From the NCBI RefSeq assembly GCF_022539505.1, contig NC_061510.1, positions 37,349,047 to 37,413,046 of the forward strand: a stretch of 64,000 nt of DNA, read 5' to 3'. This DNA is from Lolium rigidum. Taxonomy: Eukaryota; Streptophyta; Magnoliopsida; Poales; Poaceae. A program made the position numbers and the translations under genes. The notes beneath the pieces are model-generated. The model did not search any database. It was not told the origin of the DNA and saw only the letters and a list, made by a program, of their open reading frames with translations. Shown here in pieces: positions 22,338-30,667 of this stretch; positions within the stretch are counted from its first letter, which is position 1, and every line of letters begins with the position of its first letter.

Positions 22338-22368
22338 CAACATGCAGTGGTATGCTAGGTCACCACAC
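22338..22368. repeat. Short repeat shared, inverted, with 35213-35240
   Basis: GCAGTGGTATGCTAGGTCACC here is nearly the reverse complement of the sequence at 35216-35236. Both are probably ends of the same unclassified repeat family in opposite orientations. The surrounding 22080-22680 is otherwise unassigned. Confidence 0.45.
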
Positions 22369-22692
22369 AAAGTCCACCAATTAATTTAAAGTGTTGGATT
22401 ATTAATCCATATTCTTGGGGAGAACAAATGCGGACAAAGTACTCTAGGAGCTAATTGACGGAAAACAGAAACATAGGCCACAAGATGCCACCCAAGTTGT
22501 CCTCTAATTGGAGCCTATTGTTTTATATCTTAAATTTGGTAAGAAATGATTGCAAGTCTTGCAGCGATATCCATGGATTTGACTCTTTCTTTCTTGTTTC
22601 TTTCGATCTAAATACCATTCAAAACAAAGAAACCCACACTGAACAATATTTCCACGAAAATGAATGAAATTCATCAGTTGCAAACTAGCTTA

Positions 22693-22826
22693 TGGTTCCG
22701 TCCTAAAAAAAGGATGTTTCAACTCTATCTAAATTTGTATGTGTCTAGATCCATTTTAGTAATTTTAGTACGTAGGTACATGCAAATTTAGTCAAAGTTA
22801 AGTCATCTTGTTTTGGACGGAGGAAG
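22693..22826. mobile_element. Stowaway MITE
   Basis: 134 bp, left end with TTCCGTCCTAAAAAAAGGATG, right end TTTTGGACGGAGGAAG, flanked by TA (22691-22692 and 22827-22828). It abuts the next MITE with only six bases between them. Confidence 0.85.
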
Positions 22827-22832
22827 TATTGA

Positions 22833-23165
22833 GAGCATCTCCAGTCGCGTCCCCCAAACGATGTCCGGACAAAGCGCCGGATTAGTCGTTTGGGGGACGT
22901 CCGGACAAAATTTTCGTTTGGAGAAGGTCCCTTTTCTAGCCACGTTCCCCAAACGCGACCTCCAAACAAAAAGTAAGTGTAAAAGTCGTGTCCGGCGTCC
23001 CCGGTAGAGACTCTATACACGAGGGATGGACTAGGGACGCCGGACAACATTTGGAGCACGTCCGGACCGAAGCGGCCTTTGGGGCACGCGACTGGGACGT
23101 TTTTTTGGCCGGCGTCCCCCAAATCTCTTTGGGGGACGCTTTGAGGGACGCGACTGGAGATGCTC
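22833..23165. mobile_element. PIF/Harbinger-type MITE upstream of the GNAT gene
   Basis: 333 bp with terminal repeats beginning GAGCATCTCCAGTCGCGTCC, mirrored at the right end, and a 3-bp duplication TGA (22830-22832, 23166-23168). The ends match those of the transposase-bearing elements at 27949 and 29938, so it is probably a deletion derivative of that PIF/Harbinger family. It ends about 150 bp before the GNAT start codon and so lies in its promoter. Confidence 0.85.
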
Positions 23166-23318
23166 TGAAAAAATGCTTTGGAAACGAGACTTTGAGATTG
23201 AAAACTATCAGCAATCCATTTTCCACCAGTCTCATCGTCATCACAGTACAGACTACAGAGCAGCAAACCCCCTAGCCTAGCGTATCCCCACCAACCCCTA
23301 TCGCTCCCCACTCCCCAG

Positions 23319-24005
23319 ATGGCGGCGCCGACCTCCTTCTCCGGCGAGGTGTGGGCGGAGCTCCGCCTGGCCGACGCCCGCGACGTGCCCCACATCTACA
23401 GCCTCATCCACCAGATGGCCGAGTTCGAGCTCCTCACCGATCTCTTCGCCGCCACCCACGAGCTCCTGCAATCCACGCTCTTCCCCACGCCGCAGCCCGC
23501 CCCCTTCGCCTCCTTCACCGCCCTCATCCTCGACCTCTCCCCGTCCCCCGTCTCCGCCGCCGCCGACACCGTCGGCTCCCTCCGCCTCGACCTCTCGGCC
23601 TCCCCGCTCGCCGACCCGGAGGCCGCCGCGTTCCCCTCCCCGCGCGGCGCCGGGCGCGTCACGGCCGGGTTCGTGATCTGCTTCCCCAACTACTCCTCCT
23701 TCCTCGCCAAGCCCGGGCTCTACGTGGAGGACATCTTCGTGCGCGCGCCCTGGCGCCACCGCGGGCTCGGCCGGATGATGCTCTCCGCCGTCGCAGGCAG
23801 GGCCGCCGAGATCGGGATGGGCCGCGTGGAGTGGTGCGTCCTCGACTGGAACCAGAACGCCATCGACTTCTACGAGGGGATGGGCGCCGAGGTCTTCACC
23901 AAGTGGCGCATCTGCCGGCTCACCGGCCCCGCCCTCCACAAGTACAAGGGCGCTGGCAGTGCCACTGCCAGCCAGGAGGAGCACGACGCCGGGAAGCCGG
24001 AGTAG
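23319..24005 (+). CDS. GNAT-family N-acetyltransferase, NATA1-like (228 aa, intronless)
   Basis: Transfers an acetyl group from acetyl-CoA to an amine. The plant NATA group acts on ornithine, putrescine and other diamines and is probably cytosolic. The acetyl-CoA pocket is visible at residues 136-155 (VEDIFVRAPWRHRGLG), where RxxGxG binds the pyrophosphate. A second GNAT motif is at 177-187 (WNQNAIDFYEG) with the conserved Asn and Tyr. A substrate-side SLIHQMAEFE block is at 28-37. A Pro/Ala/Ser-rich insertion (about 55-115) is typical of the grass members. The ATG follows a short 5' leader, and the whole gene is one GC-rich exon. The exact amine substrate cannot be read from sequence. Two MITEs sit 150-625 bp upstream. 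Confidence 0.9.
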   Translation: MAAPTSFSGEVWAELRLADARDVPHIYSLIHQMAEFELLTDLFAATHELLQSTLFPTPQPAPFASFTALILDLSPSPVSAAADTVGSLRLDLSASPLADPEAAAFPSPRGAGRVTAGFVICFPNYSSFLAKPGLYVEDIFVRAPWRHRGLGRMMLSAVAGRAAEIGMGRVEWCVLDWNQNAIDFYEGMGAEVFTKWRICRLTGPALHKYKGAGSATASQEEHDAGKPE

Positions 24006-24430
24006 GTCAGTAGTTCAGGCTCCTGAGATTGTTGGTAATAAGGACTACAGTAGTAGATTTCGCATCCGCTTCTCTGGTCCACTTGGTGTGAGTCATGTAT
24101 TCTTGCTATACTGTGATTTAGTGAATTGATCTGTTCTCCATGGAGATGCATTAGTGTGATGTCAGATGTAGGAACTTGTTCTTGCTCTTGCCTATGTCGT
24201 GTCCAACCTTGGAATGTATCTTGAATTCAGTCTGAAACTGGAATTCAGTTATGATCAATGCGTTAGGGTGATGCTCACATGCAATGGGATTCCGTGTAAT
24301 GAGACATCCAAGTGACTTCCACTTGTCTCTTTTTTATTTATACATTGGTCCCAAATCTTGCACCATTGAAAGCATCTAGAAACTGATAAACCAGAGCGCC
24401 CCTTCGAAAGTTTTGTTTTTGTTTCTGAAA
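24006..24430 (+). repeat. GNAT 3' flank, copy 1 of a three-copy degenerate repeat
   Basis: Downstream of the stop, phrases such as TGATCTGTTCTCCATGGAGA, CTTGGAATGTATCTTGAATT and TGACTTCCACTTGTCTC recur in the same order at about 24590-25040 and 26060-26470. This copy belongs to the intact gene and probably includes its 3' UTR. Confidence 0.75.
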
Positions 24431-24450
24431 CGACCCTTCGGAAGGTTGTG

Positions 24451-24595
24451 CTCAACTGGAACTGAACACCGTAGACTTGTAGGAAGGTATGTGCACGGAG
24501 GTGTTCAAGCAGTGGCACAAATGCTGGCGACAAGTACAAGGGCAATGGCAGCCTCGTGAAGGACTCCAAGAAGGCAGTTTAGGTCAGTAGGAAAA
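24451..24595 (+). pseudogene. Decayed duplicate of the GNAT gene C-terminus
   Basis: CTCAACTGGAACTGAACACC followed by TTCAAGCAGTGG and GACAAGTACAAGGGCAATGG corresponds base by base to the last third of the GNAT gene, from the WNQNAIDFYEG motif to the stop, including the trailing TAGGTCAGTAG. It has in-frame stops and deletions, and most of the gene upstream is missing. It is the remnant of a tandem duplicate. Confidence 0.85.
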
Positions 24596-25040
24596 GGAAA
24601 TTTTGGTCTCCTGAGATTGGTAGAAGGTCTTTGCGGTGCTACATTTGGTGATGTTTTTTGATTTAATGCATTGATCATGGATATATGCATTAAGGATGCA
24701 GGGTGATGCCATATATTCCTGCCCTCGTCGTGTTCAACCTTAGAGTACATCTTGAACTGAATCTGAAACTAGAATTATTCACCAGTTACTATCCAATTCT
24801 GCGTAGAATACACATACATAGAAACTGGGAGCTGCACTATTAGTGTCTATAGCCACAGTAAGCAACAGACTCTTAATGTCCAAACTTTGGAGGGATTCAT
24901 CGGCAGAGAGTTCAACCTTTCATCCAGAGGAAAGTGACTCATGTATGTCTTTCTTTGTTGGCGACATTGTTCCCAGACCTTGCACCCTTGAAAACATCTC
25001 AAAATTGAAAAACTAGAGACCCCTAACAAAGGGTGTGATT
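24590..25040 (+). repeat. GNAT 3' flank, copy 2
   Basis: It begins at the TAGGTCAGTAG shared with the intact gene and runs through CTCCTGAGATTGGTAGAAGG, CGTCGTGTTCAACCTTAGAG and CCAGACCTTGCACCCTTGAA. It aligns with copies 1 and 3 apart from indels, and it belongs to the pseudogene fragment just upstream. Confidence 0.75.
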
Positions 25041-25208
25041 GACACCCGTGATGGCTTGTTGGATCCTTTATTTCCTTTTGAGATGAACCATTTATGTATG
25101 GGATGCATACTATAAGCTCAATCCGTGGTCATTCCGACTTTACAAGTGGATGCATTTGATCATATTACAGAACTATATGTGTCAAATTTCCATCCTAGTG
25201 TCAACCTA

Positions 25209-25530
25209 GGGGGTGCGTCAATTTGGCAACCAAGCTCCATGGAGCTCTTTTGAGAACTTTGAAAAATACATGTTTAAAGACATACCAGAATGTAGTCAAT
25301 GATTTATTCTACCCGTGTTAAATTTCAATGCGAAATACCTTATATTCTATCCTAGGCAAAAATGACAAAAAATGCAGATCTCGGAGCATGAACAGTGCAA
25401 CGTAGTGTGCATAGTTGACTACATCCAGGTATTTTATTTGTAACTTTTTGAAACTTTGAAATCAAGTTTTCAGTTTTTTCTTAAAATGGGCTCCATGAAG
25501 CTTGGGTGTGCCAAAGCCATTTTTCACATC
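25209..25530. mobile_element. Inverted-repeat element, unclassified
   Basis: TTTGGCAACCAAGCTCCATG (25222-25241) is mirrored by CATGAAGCTTGGGTGTGCCAAA near 25494-25515. The interior includes CATGAACAGTG. About 320 bp, no coding, no certain target duplication. Probably a MITE. Confidence 0.5.
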
Positions 25531-26059
25531 CTTGGTCTTTAAAAAGATTGTGAGTTGGAATACAGATAAACTGAAACTAGGTCCTAAGACTCATTGCCTC
25601 CTGAGTATCATCGTTCCTTATTGAAACAAGCATTGTCATGTAGAAAAATACTGAAACAAGCGTTGTCGTGTAATTTCATTCCCAGTTCAAGAATTTAAAG
25701 GTCTCTTATTTGAGCGGTACCACAGTCATCGACAAATAGCCTGTTTGGCAAAATTGTACTGTACTAGCCAGATTATAAGTTGATTTTTCCTGTACAAGAC
25801 TATGTAGTTGTGTTTGTCAGATTGTTTCTGGGTACATGGTAAGAAAATATCACATATATTAAAATTATTAGCACATCAACATATTGTCTCCACATGTTAA
25901 AAAAAAGATGATATATCCAGAGAATTGCTTTTGTACATGAATTTGTCAGGTTTAAGACAGTAGTGGCTATTGCTTTCACAAAATTATGGTTCAGGGTGAT
26001 GTATTCCGTGCTACTGATCTGGTTTCAGTTGAGATGCATCAAAGTTCCAGGGTGTATGT

Positions 26060-26470
26060 TTGGCTACTGATAAGTGCATTGATCTGTTCTTCTCCACTGA
26101 GATGCATCAAGGTAACGTGTATGATGTAGGGATTTGTTCTTGCCCTTGCCTGTGCTGTGTTCAACCTTGGAATATATCTTGAATTTAATCTGAAACTGGA
26201 ATTGTCCCCCTTTACTGTCATCCTATTCTGCATAGGAAGTACATACATAGGAACAGGAAGCTGATCTGTTAGTGCCACTGCAGCTACCATAAGCAACATT
26301 CTTGATGTCCAAACTCAGAAGGGGCTCATTAGAGGCTTTAGCCTTATGGCCAGAGCCAATGGCCTCCTATGTAATGAGTCATCTATAAGTGACTTCCACT
26401 TGTCTCATTTGTTGGCGACATGCATCCCAAACCTTGCACCATTGGAAATTGAAAAACTAGAGGACCACTT
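26060..26470 (+). repeat. GNAT 3' flank, copy 3
   Basis: The series GTGCATTGATCTGTTCTTCT, CTTGGAATATATCTTGAATT, CATACATAGGAACAGGAAGC and TGACTTCCACTTGTCTCATT matches copies 1 and 2. No coding remnant was found upstream of this copy. Confidence 0.7.
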
Positions 26471-26845
26471 CAAAAAGCATATGGATTGACAGCCAGTGCT
26501 TGCCTCTTCCATTTTGAACATTTTTTTATGGAACTTGAAATCAATAGTATTTCTGTCTAGTTGCAATTTCGTTCCCTGTTCTTCAAGATGTTGAAGTCCT
26601 CTATTGGATAACCTGTTTAGCCGAATTGTATTGTGTTATACAGAACAGATCCCTGTTTTTCCGGTGGAGACATCTAACGTCGTATGTATGGGAAGCAGTT
26701 AGCGCAAATACTATGCATAAGCCTGCCACGCAGTCAGTCTAATATGACTATATGAGACGTTATGAAAATACAAGCACAGCCACGACATGTCCCCAAACAT
26801 ACTGGTTTGATGATTCAATTAATTTCTCAAGTTTAAGGCGACAAT

Positions 26846-27283
26846 TTTTTTTTAACAAAGAAAGGCCTCAAGAGGCCTAGAAGCTGCAATTAATAAGCGG
26901 CGGGTAGAAAATTACAAAAAGACCCCATTAACATCTCTTGTACTGGGAAACCTAGAATTTGAAGACATGGCCTCAAATTTTACAAAAAAAAGAGCCCTAA
27001 CACAGAATATCCGTAAGCAATCAGGTGCTCGAGGTTCTTCTCCACCGCACGCCGGCGACCTCTGGAAGCTGGCCGCGCCGAGATCCGAGAGAAAGATGCT
27101 CGTTGTTCTCTCCTTCCCGACGTCGAGCCAAAACTGCTGGCCATCTCCGCACCTTCGGGGACGAACCACTTGGAAGCGCATCAATAGCGAGCTTCGATGA
27201 TTGACTGGAGAAAGCCTCCCGGTGGAGGTTGAACTCCTGGAAGAGGACCGATAGTCAGCCATGATATGCAGGGCAAGGCATCA
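26846..27283. other. Unassigned, mildly GC-rich, repeat-like
   Basis: It follows a T9 run and has a minus-strand frame (26912-27262) rich in Ser and Arg without a recognised domain. The style resembles grass transposon-derived hypothetical ORFs. It lies just left of the tandem duplication. Confidence 0.3.
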
Positions 27284-27365
27284 GCGCCAGCACAAGTCCC
27301 CTAGTAAAGAGCTTTCTAGAGAGTACCCGGCAGCCACGAATCCCCACCATCTTCCTGCCTCAGAG

Positions 27366-27533
27366 CATGGGCGGATCCAGCCTATTGACAAGGGGGGCAG
27401 CTGCCCCCACTCAAATCTCTAAACTCCTTGTAAAAGCTAGCTTAAATGGTGGTTTGCCCCCACTTCGCAAATGATTTTTCTTCAATAACTAAATTCTTGC
27501 CCCCTCTCATTTTTGATTCTAGCTCCGCCCCTG
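27366..27533. mobile_element. hAT-type MITE (unit 1 copy)
   Basis: 168 bp with imperfect ends CATGGGCGGATCCAG and CTAGCTCCGCCCCTG and a perfect 8-bp duplication CCTCAGAG (27358-27365, 27534-27541). This is the hAT signature. No coding capacity. Confidence 0.88.
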
Positions 27534-27948
27534 CCTCAGAGAGAAAGACACCAGGCCACCTCCTCCCCTCGCCACCAAGGCCGTCCAGAGGAAGCCACCC
27601 CACATCTGAGCTCCGCGGCAGGACATGGCACTAAGAAAACTTCTTATTGAAGAAGGCCTCACCGGAGTTGCCGACGATGACTAGCTTCCGCCATGAAAGC
27701 TTGACGAGGAGCACCTCCAGCAACCGCCTGATGCCGCAGCGAAGCATCAGAACGAGTAGCCTCCAGAGGGAAGAGGAAAGAGCCTTATTTCGGAGGATGC
27801 CTAGCTCCATCTTCCACACCAGCCACTGCACCCTCCAGAAGAACATGGCTAAGGGAACGACAGAGGCAAAGGACGCGCCAGATCCGGCCGAAGAGATCTA
27901 GCAGCCTACCCCCACTCTCCACAAAGGGTAAACCTAAACGAAGACTAA

Positions 27949-28990
27949 GAGCATCTCCAGTCGCGTCCCCCAAAGCGTCGCCCAAACGGCGCCGGATTGA
28001 GCGTTTGGGGGAAGTGTTTTGTTCGTGAACGTTTGGGGGGCGTGTTTTGATCTCATAGTTGCATGGTGGAGCATGCCCTTCCACTAGTCTGCTGAAGAAC
28101 ACCGGAGACTGCTGCAACACGTTGATGTCATTGTGTGATCCCACCATGCCAAAGAAAGAATGCCAAATCCACAGGTCATAATCTGCCACAGCTTCAAGAA
28201 CCACACTGCAATATCCATGACGCCCTTTGTATATATCTTGCCAAGCAAATGGGCAGTTCTTCCATGACCAGTGCATGCAAAGATGCTTCCAAACATTTCA
28301 GGAAATCCTCTAGCAGCATTTGTGCCATGATCCTTGCAGTCTCTTCCTCAGTTGGCCCTCTCAAGTAGTATTTGCCAAACTTTCCCACCACAGCTCGGTA
28401 AAACTTGTACATGCACTCAATGGTAGTAGACTCACTCATGCGAAGGTAGTCGTCCTGTGTATCTCGTCGTCGCTATCCATGTCTGAAGCAAAATCAATGG
28501 TTAAAATTGCGCCGCGGCAACGCACATCGACCAATCGCGCCTACCTGGCAAGTCGTCGAGCACCTTGTGTGCGCGGAGGTGGAGCGGATTTGAAGCCGCG
28601 TTCTGGAACGCGCTGGCGAAGCGGCGGCGGCGGAACGACTGGCGGGAGTGCCAGCCGCGACGACGGTGCCGACTCTCAGAAGAGATCAGACGTCGAAACG
28701 GCCGGTAAATCCAGTGGCGGCGGAGGGGCGGGAGGCGCGAGAGGGAAGGAGCGACGAGAAAAAAGGTACGAACCAACGGTTTATGGAAATAGTCGCCGAC
28801 ATGTGGGATCCCGCCTCGCTTTTCCTTGTGTCCGGCGGGCCCGGAGCGTCCCCTGTGGGTCGGGAACGGGCTCGGAGCACCGGATACCATATCGGAAGCG
28901 GCTTTGGTGAACACGGCTGGAATTTTTTTTTTGTCCGACGCGCCTCAAATCGCTTTGGAGGACGCTTTGAGAGAGGCAAGTGGAGATGCC
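27949..28990 (-). mobile_element. PIF/Harbinger element with N-terminal transposase half (unit 1)
   Basis: The left end GAGCATCTCCAGTCGCGTCC (after TAA) and the degraded right end GGCAAGTGGAGATGC bound an element read on the minus strand. Near 28480 a start-like ATG gives MDSDDE, followed by the transposase N-terminal half. Just beyond about 28050 the sequence jumps to the terminal region, so the C-terminal half is deleted. Confidence 0.82.
28050..28490 (-). pseudogene. PIF/Harbinger (HARBI1-like) transposase, N-terminal and catalytic-start half
   Basis: The minus strand reads MSESTTIECMYKF and KYYLRGPTEEETARI (28194-28439). After a frame change it continues with [12 protein letters not shown] and [18 protein letters not shown], then [15 protein letters not shown], ending near [12 protein letters not shown] at about 28055. 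This is the DDE nuclease family of PIF/Harbinger elements: the first catalytic Asp region (GSIDCMHW-like, here disrupted) and the D in DLWIWH. Frameshifts near 28435 and 28270 break it. The later catalytic region is absent and is found instead in unit 2. Confidence 0.85.
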
Positions 28991-29092
28991 TACTACTACA
29001 ACCGGCGCCCTTCCTTTGCCTACTCCACCCAGCATCGCCGGCGAGAGCCACTCCTGCCCGGACCAGGTCGCACAGGTGGCGTGCAAGACTGC

Positions 29093-29272
29093 TTAAATCG
29101 TGAAACGGTTGACCAGGTCGCACAGGTTGGTGTGCGAGGAGCCACCAGGCTGCATTGCCTGTGTGGCTTTGAGGGAGAGCTCGCGGACACGGCGCCGCAT
29201 CTCCTGGCCCTCCTCTCCTCCGCAAAGCACGGTGGTGAGCGCCGCCTGGATGACCTCGCGGCGCACCGCCAT
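29093..29272 (-). pseudogene. UGT C-terminal fragment (59 codons), unit 1
   Basis: Nearly identical to the last 59 residues of the intact UGT (30668-32062), from MAVRREVIQAAL to NRFTI and the same stop. It is cut exactly where unit 2 begins. No promoter or PSPG box, so it is a duplication relic, although the short frame itself remains open. Confidence 0.9.
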
Positions 29273-29357
29273 GGTAGCGCCAGCACAAGTCCCCTAGTAA
29301 AGAGATCTCCAGAGAGTAGCCGCAGCCACGAATCCCCACCATCTTCATGCCTCAGTC

Positions 29358-29523
29358 CATGGGCGGATGCAGCCTATTAACAAGGGGGGCAGCTGCCCCC
29401 ACTCAAATATCTAAACTCCTTGTAAAAGCTAGCTTAAATGATGGTTTGCCCCCACTTAGCAAATGATTTTTCTTCAATAACAAATTCTTGCCCCCTCTCA
29501 TTTTTGATTCTAGCTCCGCCCTG
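29358..29523. mobile_element. hAT-type MITE (unit 2 copy)
   Basis: 166-bp counterpart of 27366-27533 at the same place in the repeat. The left target copy has changed to CCTCAGTC while the right stays CCTCAGAG, so it was inserted before the duplication. Confidence 0.85.
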
Positions 29524-29937
29524 CCTCAGAGAGAAAGACACCAGGCCACCTCCTCCCCTCGCCACCAAAGCCGTCCAGAGGAAGCCACCCCACATCTGAG
29601 CTCCGCGGCGGGACATGGCACCAAGCAAACTTCTTATTGAAGAAGGCCTCACCGGAGTTGCCGACGATGACTAGCTTCCGTCATGAAAGCTTGACGAGGA
29701 GCACCTCCAGCAACCGCCTGATGCCGCATCGAAGCATCAGAACGAGTAGCCTCCAGAGGAAAGAGGAAACAACCTTATTTCGGAGGATGCCTGGCTCCAT
29801 CTTCCACTCCAGCCACCACACCCTCCAGAAGAGCATGGCCGAGGGAACGACGAGGCAAAGGACGCGCCAGATCCAGCTGAAGAGATCTAGCAGCCTACCC
29901 CCATTCTCCACAAAGGGTAAACCTAAACGAAGACTAA

Positions 29938-30597
29938 GAGCATGTCCAGTCGCGTCCCCCAAAGCGTCGCCCAAACGGCGCCGGATTGAGCGTTTGGGGG
30001 ACGTGTTTTGTTCGTGCCACGTTTGGGGGACGTCGCTCCCCAGCCAGATCCCCCAGACGCCGCCCCAAACTTTTTTTAAGGCTTTTTGAAAACACAACCA
30101 TTTATCAAATATAGCATACAAATAAATATGTTAAATATGTTTGCGGAGATTGTTTTCCAATTAAAATACAACAAACAATAAAACAACTAAATAAATGTAA
30201 TAAATTGGGCTAGATCAAAGTGCCGCGGCATTTCTTTTGATCCTCCACAAATGCTCAACGAGATCAGCTTGAAGTTGATCATGAACATTGCTGTCACGGA
30301 TCTCTGCGTGCATGACGAGGAAATCAGCAACATGTCTCCTGGCATGATTCTTGCGGTCATCCTCGATGATCATGTTGTGCATGATCACACAAGCCTGCAT
30401 CACCTCCCACATTTGGTCGTGAGACCAGCTTAGAGCAGGGTACCGGACAATTACAAATTAAGCTTGAAGCACACCAAATGCCCGCTCGACATCCTTCCTG
30501 CAAGCCTCCTATCGTGCAGCAAAGTGGGAATTCTTCAGACGTGATGGATTCAAGATTGTTTTGACAAAAATAGCCCATTGTGGATATATACTCCAGC
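29938..30597 (-). mobile_element. PIF/Harbinger element with C-terminal transposase half (unit 2)
   Basis: The left end GAGCATGTCCAGTCGCGTCC is homologous to that at 27949. The adjacent about 80 bp match unit 1, then the content differs: an AT-rich transposase 3' UTR (about 30070-30214) and the C-terminal half of the transposase. The right end is missing; UGT-proximal sequence begins near 30597. Confidence 0.82.
30215..30592 (-). pseudogene. PIF/Harbinger transposase, C-terminal half
   Basis: The minus strand gives FVKTILNPSRLKNSHFAA, then CRKDVERAFGVLQA with the catalytic Glu region, then SWSHDQMWEVMQACVIMHNM and IIEDDR, and a tail ending KRNAAAL with a stop at 30215-30217. These are the final motifs of the family (DVERAFGVLQ and MHNMIIED). 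One stop replaces a residue before EACRKD, so it is inactive. It begins about 15 residues after unit 1's half leaves off. Confidence 0.85.
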
Positions 30598-30667
30598 CAG
30601 CATCGCCGGCGAGAGCAGCTCCGGCCCGGACCAGGTCGCACAGGTGGCGTGCAACGTGCAAGAGTGC

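Larger units (their letters stand above)
27284..29274. repeat. Tandem duplication, unit 1
   Basis: It begins GCGCCAGCACAAGTCCCCTA and ends inside UGT coding sequence at 29273. Order: flank with hAT MITE (27366-27533), about 410 bp of shared unassigned sequence (27540-27948), a PIF/Harbinger element (27949-28990), and the UGT 3' end (about 29020-29273). The same order recurs from 29277 into the full UGT gene. The two differ by point changes, small indels and the internal content of the PIF element. Confidence 0.85.

Noticed and set aside
23351..24013. 220-codon frame overlapping the GNAT gene in another phase
   Set aside because: Arginine- and proline-rich shadow of a GC-rich gene; all GNAT motifs are in the frame starting at 23319.
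24451..24595. Second functional acetyltransferase gene
   Set aside because: Only the last third is present, with stops and deletions.
29093..29272. Short independent protein of 59 residues
   Set aside because: It is the truncated end of the duplicated UGT.
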